Both the position numbers and the translations under genes were made by a program. Shown piece after piece: positions 23,601 to 31,335 of a DNA stretch of 64,000 bases (the stretch's first letter is position 1; the number at the start of each line of letters is the position of its first letter). The stretch covers positions 29,758,760 to 29,822,759 of the forward strand of contig NC_134529.1 of the NCBI RefSeq assembly GCF_027942865.1, read 5' to 3'. Under the pieces are notes generated by a model. That model had not been told where the DNA came from. It ran no database searches and was given only the letters and a program-made list of their open reading frames with translations. The DNA comes from Odontesthes bonariensis (lineage: Eukaryota > Chordata > Actinopteri > Atheriniformes > Atherinopsidae).

Positions 23601-26541
23601 CTGAAAAAGAGGGATTTTCATTCAAAACTGGCAAAAACAAAGCATTCATGAAGGATTGCTGTGACACTGCACACTTACCAGGGATGTTGAGTCCTCAAAA
23701 GGCCGTGTAATATTCTTTCTGAAAAGCACACACAGGCTTTATCACACTGACATCAACCGCATTCAGCAGAGTTCCTGTCATCAGCACCCTAATCTGTGGG
23801 TTCTGCTCTAATTATCAGGAGTTACTGCACACCATTAATTACACAGAAATGTTGGGAGTTCATACCGAGGACACACTGAGCTGTGGAGGCCCATTTTTCA
23901 CGTGAGCAGCGGTAAAGAAGCAAAGGTCAAAGTAAACAATGTGACAGCTGGTGGAGCTCAGCGCCTGGTGGAGCTCAGCGCCTGGTGGAGCTCAGCGCCT
24001 GGTGGAGCTCAGCGCCTGGTGGAGCTCAGCGGCTGGTGGAGCTCAGCGGCTGGTAGAACTCAGCGGCTGGTAGAGCTCAGCGGCTGGTAGAACTCAGCGG
24101 CTGGTAGAACTCAGCGGCTGGTGGAACTCAGCGGCTGGTAGAACTCAGCGGCTGGTGGAGCTCAGCGGCTGGTAGAGCTCAGCGGCTGGTGGAGCTCAGC
24201 GGCTGGTGGAGCTCAGCGGCTGGTAGAGCTCAGCGGCTGGTAGAACTCAGCGGCTGGTAGAGCTCAGCGGCTGGTGGAACTCAGCGGCTGGTAGAGCTCA
24301 GCGGCTGGTAGAACTCAGCGGCTGGTGGAGCTCAGCGGCTGGTGGAACTCAGCGGCTGGTGGAACTCAGCGCCTGGTGGAACTCAGCGGCTGGTGGAACT
24401 CAGCGGCTGGTGGAACTCAGCGGCTGGTGGAGCTCAGCGGCTGGTAGAGCTCAGCGCCTGGTAGAACTCAGCGGCTGGTGGAGCTCAGCGGCTGGTGGAG
24501 CTCAGCGGCTGGTGGAGCTCAGCGGCTGGTAGAACTCAGCGGCTGGTAGAGCTCAGCGGCTGGTAGAACTCAGCGGCTGGTAGAACTCAGCGGCTGGTGG
24601 AACTCAGCGGCTGGTGGAGCTCAGCGGCTGGTAGAACTCAGCGGCTGGTGGAGCTCAGCGGCTGGTGGAGCTCAGCGGCTGGTAGAACTCAGCGGCTGGT
24701 GGAGCTCAGCGGCTGGTAGAGCTCAGCGGCTGGTAGAACTCAGCGGCTGGTGGAACTCAGCGGCTGGTAGAACTCAGCGGCTGGTGGAGCTCAGCGGCTG
24801 GTAGAGCTCAGCGGCTGGTGGAACTCAGCGGCTGGTAGAGCTCAGCGGCTGGTAGAACTCAGCGGCTGGTGGAGCTCAGCGGCTGGTGGAACTCAGCGGC
24901 TGGTGGAACTCAGCGCCTGGTGGAACTCAGCGGCTGGTGGAACTCAGCGGCTGGTGGAACTCAGCGGCTGGTGGAGCTCAGCGGCTGGTAGAGCTCAGCG
25001 CCTGGTAGAACTCAGCGGCTGGTGGAGCTCAGCGGCTGGTGGAGCTCAGCGGCTGGTGGAGCTCAGCGGCTGGTAGAACTCAGCGGCTGGTAGAGCTCAG
25101 CGGCTGGTAGAACTCAGCGGCTGGTAGAACTCAGCGGCTGGTGGAACTCAGCGGCTGGTGGAGCTCAGCGGCTGGTAGAACTCAGCGGCTGGTGGAGCTC
25201 AGCGGCTGGTGGAGCTCAGCGGCTGGTAGAACTCAGCGGCTGGTAGAACTCAGCGGCTGGTGGAGCTCAGCGGCTGGTGGAGCTCAGCGGCTGGTAGAGC
25301 TCAGCGGCTGGTAGAGCTCAGCGCCTGGTAGAGCTCAGCGGCTGGTAGAACTCAGCGGCTGGTGGAGCTCAGCGGCTGGTAGAACTCAGCGGCTGGTAGA
25401 GCTCAGCGGCTGGTAGAACTCAGCGGCTGGTAGAGCTCAGCGGCTGGTAGAACTCAGCGGCTGGTGGAGCTCAGCGGCTGGTGGAGCTCAGCGGCTGGTG
25501 GAGCTCAGCGGCTGGTGGAGCTCAGCGGCTGGTAGAACTCAGCGGCTGGTAGAGCTCAGCGGCTGGTAGAACTCAGCGGCTGGTAGAACTCAGCGGCTGG
25601 TGGAGCTCAGCGGCTGGTGGAGCTCAGCGGCTGGTGGAGCTCAGCGGCTGGTAGAGCTCAGCGGCTACAGAAAAAGTCAGACATCACAATCACTTGGCAC
25701 TATTTTCTCTCCCTTCGTATCACTGCCTGCTGTGCAGACCGAGCAGTCCGCTGCTTCCGAGCAGTAAACACCGTAACAGGCGCGGCTGTCGGCAGGCAGC
25801 AGCAGGCAGTGATACGAAGGGAGAGAAAATAGGGCCAAGTGAGTGTGAGGTCTGACTTTCTCCTGGAGAACGATTTTGTGATGTAAATGTATTACTCTTT
25901 TGAACGCATATTGTTTTGAGAAGCATAACGCTTTATTTTTTAAGCCCCAGCCAACTAGCCGGACGACCTTCATCAGCTTCATGTCAAAAGAGGCGAACTA
26001 TCCCTTTAAGGTTTTAAATTCAGGATTCAACGCCAAATCAAACCTCTTGACTTCTCATCTCAATACCTTCAGTTAATGGTTCTGTTGTACTTTTGAGGTT
26101 CTCTATATTTTAGTGGCTCATTTAGCTAAACATCTTAAGTGATCTGTTGCAATCAGCCTGTGCAGCTGCTTCAGTCCAAAAAGAACAACTTCAGCAACAT
26201 TTCAACAAAGTGTTGTAGGAATCATGTTCTGGGGTCACTTACTTCTTGTACAGCACAGCATTGGGTTTCTTCAGTGAATACTGAAAAAAATGGACATATT
26301 TAGATCACAAAACAACAATCACTGTTCTGGATGAAATCTTCTGTATCGCTTTCATAATCTGTGTGACAAACAGGAGATCTCTACAGTGCTTTAATCATCT
26401 TTACTCACTATGTCTTTGAGGGCCTGTGTGATGGTGAGACTGGTGTTCCCTCCTTTCATAATCATGGCACTCTTCACATCCTCAGTCAGTTTGGGTGCTC
26501 TGCTCTCCAAGAAGCGCTTTGAGCGCTTTGTCTTTGGTTTT
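8421..26541 (-). CDS. rpf2: Rpf2 ribosome assembly factor, nine exons, first exon not found
   Basis: Rpf2 is a nucleolar Brix-domain protein. With Rrs1 it brings the 5S RNP (5S rRNA, uL5, uL18) into pre-60S particles. Exons in transcript order: 26409-26541, 26243-26280, 23679-23718, 23519-23600, 21347-21423, 17858-17957, 17670-17772, 17413-17557, 8421-8606. All junctions are GT-AG and all phases agree, giving about 301 codons against 306 in human. Landmarks are KPKTKRSKRFLE, KKKNITRPFED, GSHNKKRPNN, HVLDMIELGIEKYVSL, KCPEGTKPMLVFAGE, FFRGPTVSAVRLAGLEHVLH, KKSGCRTPRIELEE and the lysine-rich tail ending at 8421. The short first exon (about eight residues ending in a split valine codon) should lie above 26541 but I did not find it. 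The introns are heavily invaded by transposons. Confidence 0.95.
8607..9161. other. rpf2 last intron, unique part
   Basis: Intron sequence without a recognised element, up to the target duplication of the LINE insertion. Confidence 0.55.
9238..12254 (+). pseudogene. LINE ORF2 (reverse transcriptase), broken
   Basis: ORF2 reads in pieces: 9238-10200, 10197-10403, 10378-10878, 10915-11348, 11695-12016 and 12003-12254. Reverse-transcriptase blocks are visible: LKANESPGPDSF, SYRPISVLNTDYKL, ALLVSLDTEKAFDSV, QGTRQGCGMSPLLFALYIEP and the catalytic LYADDVLIYL. The C-terminus has CWRLCGSQDANHWHIFWDC, typical of L1/Tx1-type proteins. Breaks: frameshifts near 10195, 10395 and 12003, an in-frame TAA near 10876, and a MITE insertion at 11349. 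Removing the MITE and one TSD copy leaves the frame continuous at that point, so the MITE came after the LINE. Confidence 0.88.
11349..11694. mobile_element. 346-bp MITE inserted in the LINE (TAA target duplication)
   Basis: Inverted termini GGCCTATTTCAGACCAG at the left and GGCCGATTTCAGACCAG on the opposite strand at the right, extending imperfectly through GCGTGGCGG. Flanked by TAA at 11346-11348 and 11695-11697. A 3-bp TWA-type duplication fits PIF/Harbinger elements. The interior is GC-rich with no transposase. Confidence 0.85.
13255..13353. repeat. Three 34-bp subterminal hairpin repeats of piggyBac
   Basis: Three head-to-tail copies start at 13255, 13289 and 13323. Each holds the imperfect palindrome GTTGCATAACGCAAC (third copy GTTGCGTAGCGCAAC) followed by ATTGT. 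The compensated change in copy three is discussed as a finding. Candidate transposase-binding repeats. Confidence 0.85.
13557..15737 (+). pseudogene. piggyBac transposase (PGBD-like), degenerate
   Basis: The acidic N-terminus (MAAVNETHCDSDGSDLELEG, then DEDEEFVGFQVDW) at 13557-14138 leads to ...DASPLDVFSHIFSDEVWDML. About 80 residues of the conserved core are then missing; 14140-14630 is non-coding and contains a trinucleotide microsatellite. The reading resumes near 14606 with HLQDNTDPAVDKSDRLWKLR, then VDESMVKYKGR, MDNFYTSVPLLVDL and KGVDLLDQMVGYY, which carry the aspartates of the DDD triad. A C-terminal cysteine-rich finger (CRECAKENTKRPGT, then CRLCNIPLHRECF) ends at 15737. Frameshifts occur near 14970 and 15400. 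Confidence 0.9.
14380..14458. repeat. Trinucleotide microsatellite in piggyBac
   Basis: A (CTA)n run followed by (ATA)n and degenerate TAG/TAA triplets, replacing part of the transposase core. Confidence 0.85.
17413..17557 (-). CDS. rpf2: rpf2 coding exon 9
   Basis: 145-nt exon encoding CLLKKSGCRTPRIELEEIG, the LRRTHLASDDLF motif, and ...HKQPKALK. Its donor lies only about 50 bp from the right end of a hAT element. Confidence 0.94.
17670..17772 (-). CDS. rpf2: rpf2 coding exon 8
   Basis: 103-nt exon encoding DFFRGPTVSAVRLAGLEHVL then HFTAVEGKIYLRSY and a split arginine. Central part of the Brix domain. Confidence 0.93.
17858..17957 (-). CDS. rpf2: rpf2 coding exon 7
   Basis: 100-nt exon encoding ASKCPEGTKPMLVFAGEAF then DTDNEHKRLKSLLI plus one base; donor GTTTGC is a weak GT donor. 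Confidence 0.92.
18442..20709 (+). mobile_element. hAT element with perfect 8-bp target duplication
   Basis: Flanked by GCACTGTG at 18434-18441 and 20710-20717. Termini CAGTGGCGTAACTCCCATT and, on the other strand, CAGGGGCGTATCTAGCCATT. Inner GCCTAGGGCCCC occurs near both ends. A plus-strand start at 18786 (MKRSYDSGNAKRKKR...) resembles the N-terminus of ZMYM6-like hAT transposases but stops after about 28 codons. The rest of the transposase is absent; other repeat material fills 19100-19900. Confidence 0.88.
19105..19910. other. Secondary repeat fragments inside the hAT
   Basis: 19105-19300 has internally repetitive GTTTCACAAAG/AACTCTGAGTT blocks typical of a fish TIR transposon end. 19322-19380 starts like another hAT end (CAGGGCGGCACGGTG). 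A plus ORF at 19687-19911 (MAEGESSSKKQKYKTHFTAE...) is unrecognised. No boundaries could be set. Confidence 0.4.
20841..21346. other. rpf2 intron, nothing recognised
   Basis: Ordinary intron sequence between the SINE and rpf2 exon 6, with a CAGCAG run near 21285-21300. Confidence 0.5.
21347..21423 (-). CDS. rpf2: rpf2 coding exon 6
   Basis: 77-nt exon encoding RLFDFHVLDMIELGIEKYV then SLSEIK. It completes the split glycine and ends in phase 0. Confidence 0.93.
21875..22096 (+). pseudogene. hAT transposase BED-finger fragment
   Basis: Encodes RYDDMHLAFGFTCTAVGNEE, then RPQCVVCLKAPACDSLKPNK and LRCHLETN. This matches the BED zinc-finger start of FAM200/ZBED5-type hAT proteins, with the CxxC and H...N/H ligands. 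The reading runs into the nested element and no catalytic domain follows. Confidence 0.8.
22097..22700. mobile_element. 604-bp nonautonomous element nested in the hAT
   Basis: Termini TAGCCTGG at left and, on the opposite strand, TAGCCTGG at right. Flanked by the perfect 9-base repeat GTGCTCAGC (22088-22096 and 22701-22709), consistent with an 8-bp hAT-type duplication whose edge is ambiguous by one base. No ORF recognised. Confidence 0.82.
23519..23600 (-). CDS. rpf2: rpf2 coding exon 5
   Basis: 82-nt exon encoding EFFSKKTDCSLFLFG then SHNKKRPNNLIF and a split glycine; donor GTGAGT. Confidence 0.93.
23679..23718 (-). CDS. rpf2: rpf2 coding exon 4
   Basis: 40-nt exon encoding KNITRPFEDSTSL, after a lysine completed across the junction; donor GTAAGT. 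Start of the Brix domain. Confidence 0.93.
23948..25667. repeat. 17-bp minisatellite with 544-bp higher-order period
   Basis: About 101 copies of CTGGTGGAGCTCAGCGG, varying mainly at three positions (GTGGAG, GTAGAG, GTAGAA, GTGGAA) with rare CGCCTG units. The rare CGCCTG markers at about 24371 and 24456 recur at about 24915 and 25000, a shift of 544 bp, or 32 units. Lies between rpf2 exons 3 and 4. Confidence 0.95.
25671..25862. repeat. Long inverted repeat (hairpin MITE-like)
   Basis: The arms, about 60 bp each (25671-25732 and 25799-25862), match with a few mismatches; the core CTATTTTCTCTCCCTTCG is identical in inverted orientation. A loop of about 65 bp separates them. It directly abuts the 17-bp minisatellite. 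No coding capacity. Confidence 0.85.
25863..26242. other. rpf2 intron, nothing recognised
   Basis: Contains an AACTATCCCTTTAA block near 25995 resembling the end of common fish nonautonomous transposons; otherwise unremarkable. Confidence 0.4.
26243..26280 (-). CDS. rpf2: rpf2 coding exon 3
   Basis: 38-nt micro-exon encoding YSLKKPNAVLYKK with a split last codon; donor GTAAGT. Confidence 0.92.
26409..26541 (-). CDS. rpf2: rpf2 coding exon 2
   Basis: Begins with one base completing a split codon, then KPKTKRSKRFLESRAPKL..., and ends ...ALKDI in phase 0 before GTGAGTA. Earliest rpf2 exon found. Confidence 0.93.
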
Positions 26542-27059
26542 CTGAGGATACAGAGGGCTTACTATGAAAACCAAAAACCTTTGTCATTTAGAAAGATCCC
26601 TGTTTTATGAGAAAAAACAGGTTTAGGGCTAGCTCCAGCTTTAATTAGCAGCCAGTCTGCTTTAATTTCACTGAGAATCGTCACACCTTTCCATCAAACT
26701 CTGATTTCCAGTTGGATGATGATAGACATTATTGAGCCAATTTATCACATTTAATATCCTGCACACATTTACATTGTTGGAGAAGATGGTAGGAATTGTT
26801 TACATATTTCATGTAAGTTCCAAATTTTTAGAAGTAAGTGGAACAAGCTTCAGCATCAGTCCCTCTGATGAGCCGTGTCTCATAAAGATAAGTGGAACTG
26901 CTTCAACATTTCTCTGGACTGGATCCCGACACCCTTCCTGACAATGATGCTGAGAGGTGTTGGAAAGTCAGACTGTAGTCGGACTGTTCTGTTAAATGTG
27001 GCAGGTTGGACAGTAGAACTTTAGCAGACGTTTATCATTTGTGATTTGAACACTTGGAG
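26542..27059. other. Upstream of rpf2 exon 2, nothing recognised
   Basis: Expected to be rpf2 intron 1. No exon 1 or clear repeat was found here. Confidence 0.45.
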
Positions 27060-27530
27060 CACAGGAACACATCCATCCAAGGCTGCTCTTTATCGACATT
27101 CATTCAACTTTTAACAATGCTGCCTAACTCCAGTCCAAACTGCGCCACCTTTGACTGAACATCACCTTGTGCAATTGGATTTTTGAATTTTTAACAAAGC
27201 GCTCACAATGTGTCAGAGTCGGCAGGCACACTTCATCCACTCTTCTCATCCAGGATGTGTGCACAGTCCACTGCTCTGCACACTTTTCTGACTGCTGTGC
27301 ACTCTTCCTAACAAATCTCATCAGTTCTCGGGCTTATCAACGAGTCAGCTTACAGAAGGGAACTACAACATGGTCTGATACCATAACTTGGCCCTGAACA
27401 TTAAAAAGACCAAGGAGATGATTGTGGACCATCTATCACTACTCCACTCTTCACTGGGAACAAGGTGTTGGAGAGAGCCACAAGCTTTAAGTTAATGGGT
27501 GTAACTGTCAGTGGGGTTACATGGCTCTGA
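27060..27530 (+). pseudogene. L2/CR1-like LINE reverse-transcriptase remnant
   Basis: Frame-shifting fragments resemble fish L2-type reverse transcriptase: LFIDIHSTFNNAA near 27090, LCNWIFEFLTKRSQCVRVG near 27167, and the SLNVSKTKEMIVD region near 27395-27430. Heavily mutated. Confidence 0.6.
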
Positions 27531-27912
27531 AAGGATCGGATTATTGGCTAAATTACAAGAAGTTCATGTAGACGCCTTAATCTGACAACAAATTGGATCG
27601 GATTAAAGGTAGGGTAGGAGATCCTGGATTTTGAGTCCAGCGAAGCTGCATTTTGAAAATACACAGGTAAAAAGTCCCAACCCTTTTCTTCACTTTCCCC
27701 CCGAAGGCACGCCTCTAGAGTATATGAACGCGCACGAGCACGAAGGTGCACGAGCGCTGTTCTGACAGCAAGCATCGATCGTTGCCGTATTTAGTATTTA
27801 GTATATGCTAACTATACGTTTAATAATGCTAGGTGCTAGCCAAGCTGGCTGTAGTTTAGCTTCCTGCCAAGCTTCTGGACGCGTAATTCGTTCACGGAGC
27901 AGGGTACGCGCA

Positions 27913-27913
<1 letters not shown>

Positions 27914-27944
<31 letters not shown>
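27914..27944 (+). repeat. 31-base poly-G run
   Basis: Uninterrupted run of 31 guanines inside the TTAA MITE. Confidence 0.95.
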
Positions 27945-27947
<3 letters not shown>

Positions 27948-27973
27948 GTTGCAGTTTGATAGACGGCATCAGA

Positions 27974-28012
27974 ATCCAATCATTGTGAACAGTCCGTTCA
28001 CAATGATTGGAT
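27974..28012. repeat. Perfect 17-bp inverted repeat with 5-nt loop
   Basis: ATCCAATCATTGTGAAC (27974-27990), loop AGTCC, then its exact reverse complement (27996-28012). Lies 30 bp after the poly-G run. Confidence 0.95.
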
Positions 28013-28167
28013 AGTGTTTTTCCTAGATTGTACGTTCTAGAGGCCACTAAAACTTTTCATATTTGTGTCAAAACTTTTAATTAATTGGTTGCAATGGGGG
28101 TGTGAAGAGTATTTCAAGCAATATGTAAAAAAATGTTCCAGAAAAAGATCCCCTACCCCACCTTTAA

Positions 28168-29171
28168 GACCCCGAGATAACTGGGTTGAAAGTCACTCTA
28201 AACCTGCTTGTAGACGCTGAAGCACGTGGTGAATCAGACTTTGCGTTCTGCACATGCTCCAGATGTTTTCCCGGGGTCGTGACCCGGAAGTCAAAGGAGA
28301 CGATATTCCTGTTGTTGTCGCCGTCAGAAAGAAACAAACAACGCGATGGAGAATGCTCCGTTGGGCATCGTTTGTGCAACAAGCAGCTCATCACAGACCA
28401 AATGTAGAGGGACGTAGCTTCATCTGGCTCTGCGTTCTCCATCTTTCTCCAATGCCTGAGTTTGTTGTTGTTGTTGGTGGTGAAGAGGTCAACAGGAAGT
28501 GGCTCTATTAGCAACAGCTGGAATGGGTACAGCGCCACCTATCATACCGGGGTATGACACGCTTTGTGCCTCTGATCCGATTCATTCACCGCCAAATATC
28601 CAAGGAGAATTACCCTTGCCCAAATAAGGAGCATAACCCAACTATAGCTGTAATGGAATTAATCTCATCATGTAGACCCAGTGAGTGAAGAGGGGGACCT
28701 GTCCTAGGGCAATAAACATTGCTTCAGCTGTAGGAAAAGCCCAGCAACGTCTGTTATTTGAGGAAACTGAAGAGTGCTAAATCCCCACAAGTGATGAAGA
28801 ATAATGTAAGTAATTCAAAAGTAAACTGAACTTTTTTTTTCTTTTTCCTGCTTGGTGAGCAGAAAGAGATCCTCATGCAAACAAAAAGGAGCACTTTAAT
28901 TTCACTAATTACAAAGACTCTGTACCCTCTGTAGAATAATCCTATCCAGGTTTGAGCAGTCTAAGGTTTTCCTATAGGACCTCATTTAATGTAATCTACA
29001 AGTGAAAAAGCAGTGAAATGACCCTTTATTTCCATCCCTTTAGTTTGCAATCAGAAGCAAACTTCAGCGTCGTTGAACATTTAGTCATTGAACTGCAGTC
29101 TGCTTCATAGAACTTCCTCAACTATATTTTAGCGGTAATGAAACACGCTGAAGTGAACTGTGTCATGTTCA
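28168..29171. other. Transposon-derived or unique sequence, no gene
   Basis: Likely the flank of an older repeat into which the TTAA MITE inserted: GTAGACGCC near 27569 and GTAGACGCTG near 28210 border it. An ETS-like CCGGAAGT occurs near 28284. No exon recognised. Confidence 0.35.
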
Positions 29172-29388
29172 AAAGCCTCTAGAAGCTACACATTGGACCC
29201 TGTTCGATGTGGATGTATGATGGATGGATGGATGCACAAGTCCAGACTCATTGTTCTGGTAGAATCGCCAACAACCACCTCTTCGGGCTGTTCATTTGTT
29301 TCCGAGTTATTGTAAATCAGAGCTGACCATCATTGACTTGCATACACATGGAACAAGGTCCAATGTGTAGCCTCCACAGGTTTTGGAA
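29172..29388. repeat. Imperfect inverted-repeat MITE
   Basis: CTACACATTGGACC (29185-29198) recurs inverted at 29357-29370, and the similarity extends outward and inward to arms of about 35 bp. Contains a GGAT microsatellite near 29220. Confidence 0.65.
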
Positions 29389-29710
29389 CTTGACACAGTT
29401 TGGTAACCTGAGCTACGTTAGCTACCGGGCACACTCACGCGGAGCTAGCAACAGGCTATCTTAGCACAGCTACTTTCACGGACACTCTGGAGGAAACACG
29501 CACCAACATTTTAACACAGTGGACTGTCCTACTTACATTATAGCGTCTAATTGCGTCATTTTAACTGTGTCCCTGTCAGCTTCTCGAGCACCGGCGATGT
29601 TATGTGTTCCACGTGAACCTCAGCGTGGTTCACAACAGTATCTCTTCTTCGTCTTTTGGCGGCGGTTGATATCACGCCACGTGCTCAGCACTGCCACCTA
29701 GTGTCAAAAG
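29389..29710. other. Pre-insertion flank of the Gypsy element
   Basis: Contains a CTTCTTCGTCTTTTGGCGGCG...GCCACCTAGTG block typical of a short fish repeat. No gene. Confidence 0.4.
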
Positions 29711-29715
29711 TAGAC

Positions 29716-29950
29716 TGTAGTATCCTGAATATTATATGCAGTACTACCCCCATGCCACCAGAGGGATAACCTACCTGTGTCACCTATAGAGATACTGATA
29801 AACCGGAACTTATAACACCTGAGTGGGACAGGATTAGACAGACAGCAGTCTGAGAACAGGTTGTGACAGTTGGGTATTGTGTACAATAAAGACACCAAAA
29901 AAGGACAAACCCTGGACGGACATTATGATTTATTAGTACACGTTATCACA
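29716..29950 (+). repeat. 5' LTR of the Gypsy element
   Basis: 235 bp, TGTAGTATCC...TTATCACA, with AATAAA near 29886. It differs from the 3' LTR by three transitions, all in the last 50 bp. The following TATTGGCGACGAGAA is the likely primer-binding region. Confidence 0.95.
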
Positions 29951-30078
29951 TATTGGCGACGAGAATACAAGGACGATGACAAGTGCTTGAAGGAGGAGGA
30001 CGGTGGATTGTTTGGAACGAAAGACGAAACGGTGCTAACAAAAAGGGTGGACGCAGGACCAGAGCACGTGAAACGAAG

Positions 30079-30958
30079 ATGAATGTGACGGTAGGAAATC
30101 TGTCAGCATCTGATTTGAAGGAGCAGACTTCGGAAGAGTACTGCGAGATTCTAGATCAGTTTTTCGAAGCTAATGAAATTGATGATGGAGATAAGCAAAG
30201 AGCTATCCTCATTAGCGTTGTGGGACCAGCCACATACAAGCTCATACGGAACCTGGTGAGTCCAGATAAGCCCAGCACGAAAACATACCGCCAGATAGTC
30301 ACTATAATGAAAGACCACTTCCATCCTAAACCAAGTGAGATTGTGCAGAGATACAAATTCGACTCTCGTGCCCGTCGCCTAGTGAAACTGTGAGTGCATA
30401 CGTAGCCGAGCTGAGACGACTAGCTCAGGATTGTAACTTTGGCACTACAAATGTTACGGGATCGCCTCGTTTACGGAATCAATGATGATAGGATTCAACG
30501 ACTTGTCTGAAACTGAGTTAACATTTGAGAAGGCATTTAAAATTGCCGTAGCTGCCGAAGCCGCCAGTAAGAATGTACAAGACCTTCAATCCAAAGCCCC
30601 GTTGGCTTGCAACAGCGTGAAAACTGAGGGAAAGGAGAGAAAGGGTGATTGGAAAAAGAAAGAGTGCTACAGATGTAACGGAAAGCAACACAGTGCAGGC
30701 GAGTGCAAGTTTAAAGAAGCAAAGTGTTACGCTTGTGGAAAAGTAGGGCACATCGCCAAAGCTTGTCGAAATAAAAATAAAGGGAGCTCACGACCAGATG
30801 AAAAGAAACCAAACAGAGAAGAGCGACGCGCACGCCCACAGAAAGCACACAAGGTATGGGAGAGGCAAGATGATAGTTCATCAGAGCAAGAGGAAACATT
30901 TACGTTAGCTTGCATTAAAACAGAAACCTCAACCAAAAGAATTAAGCCATTTAAGTAA
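30079..30958 (+). pseudogene. Gypsy gag, frameshifted
   Basis: The capsid-like part starts at 30079 (MNVTVGNLSASDLKEQ...) and breaks at about 30390. Short pieces follow in other frames up to about 30500. The part at 30482-30958 carries two zinc knuckles, CYRCNGKQHSAGEC and CYACGKVGHIAKAC. At least three small frame changes lie between 30385 and 30505. Confidence 0.85.
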
Positions 30959-30963
30959 AGATG

Positions 30964-31311
30964 GAGGTGAATAGGCAGAAAGTAAACTTTGAGATTGACA
31001 CTGGATGTAGCGTGAGTGTCATGAATGAGACAAACTTTAATTAAATGTGGAAAGAAAACAAGCGCCCACAACTAAATAAAACCAAGCTTACACTGAGATC
31101 TTACACAGGAGAGAAAATTAAAGTTGTAGGAGTAGCAGATGTGGAAGTGATCTATGGCCAGCAAGTGAAGACACTGCCCCTAGTGGTAGTGAAAGGTACT
31201 GGACCTAGTTTGCTAGGAAGAGCATGGCTGGAGACACTGAAGCTGAAATGGGATGAGATAAGACGTGAGAACAGAGAAACAAGGGCTACAGCAAGTACTT
31301 TCAAAGCATGA
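30964..31311 (+). pseudogene. Gypsy protease region with in-frame stop
   Basis: Aspartic protease active site DTGCS near 30997 (most relatives have DTGA), then an in-frame TAA at about 31042, after which the reading continues (31045-31311) to the flap and the LLGRAWLE motif. Confidence 0.8.
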
Positions 31312-31335
31312 AGATGTTTTAAAGAAGAGCTAGGC

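Larger units (their letters stand above)
27607..28163. mobile_element. 557-bp TTAA-flanked MITE
   Basis: Flanked by TTAA (27603-27606 and 28164-28167). Termini AGGTAGGGTAGGAGATC and, on the opposite strand, AGGTGGGGTAGGGGATC (2 mismatches). A TTAA target fits piggyBac or Kolobok nonautonomous elements. The interior holds a poly-G run and a perfect hairpin. Confidence 0.85.

Noticed and set aside
23948-25667. A CRISPR-like or regulatory direct-repeat array
   Set aside because: Units are head-to-tail without unique spacers; it is a minisatellite in a vertebrate intron.
28164-28538. Overlapping ORFs near 28.2-28.5 kb and an ETS-like site as rpf2 exon 1 or promoter
   Set aside because: No reading ends in the expected split codon with a donor, and the area is bordered by MITE sequence.
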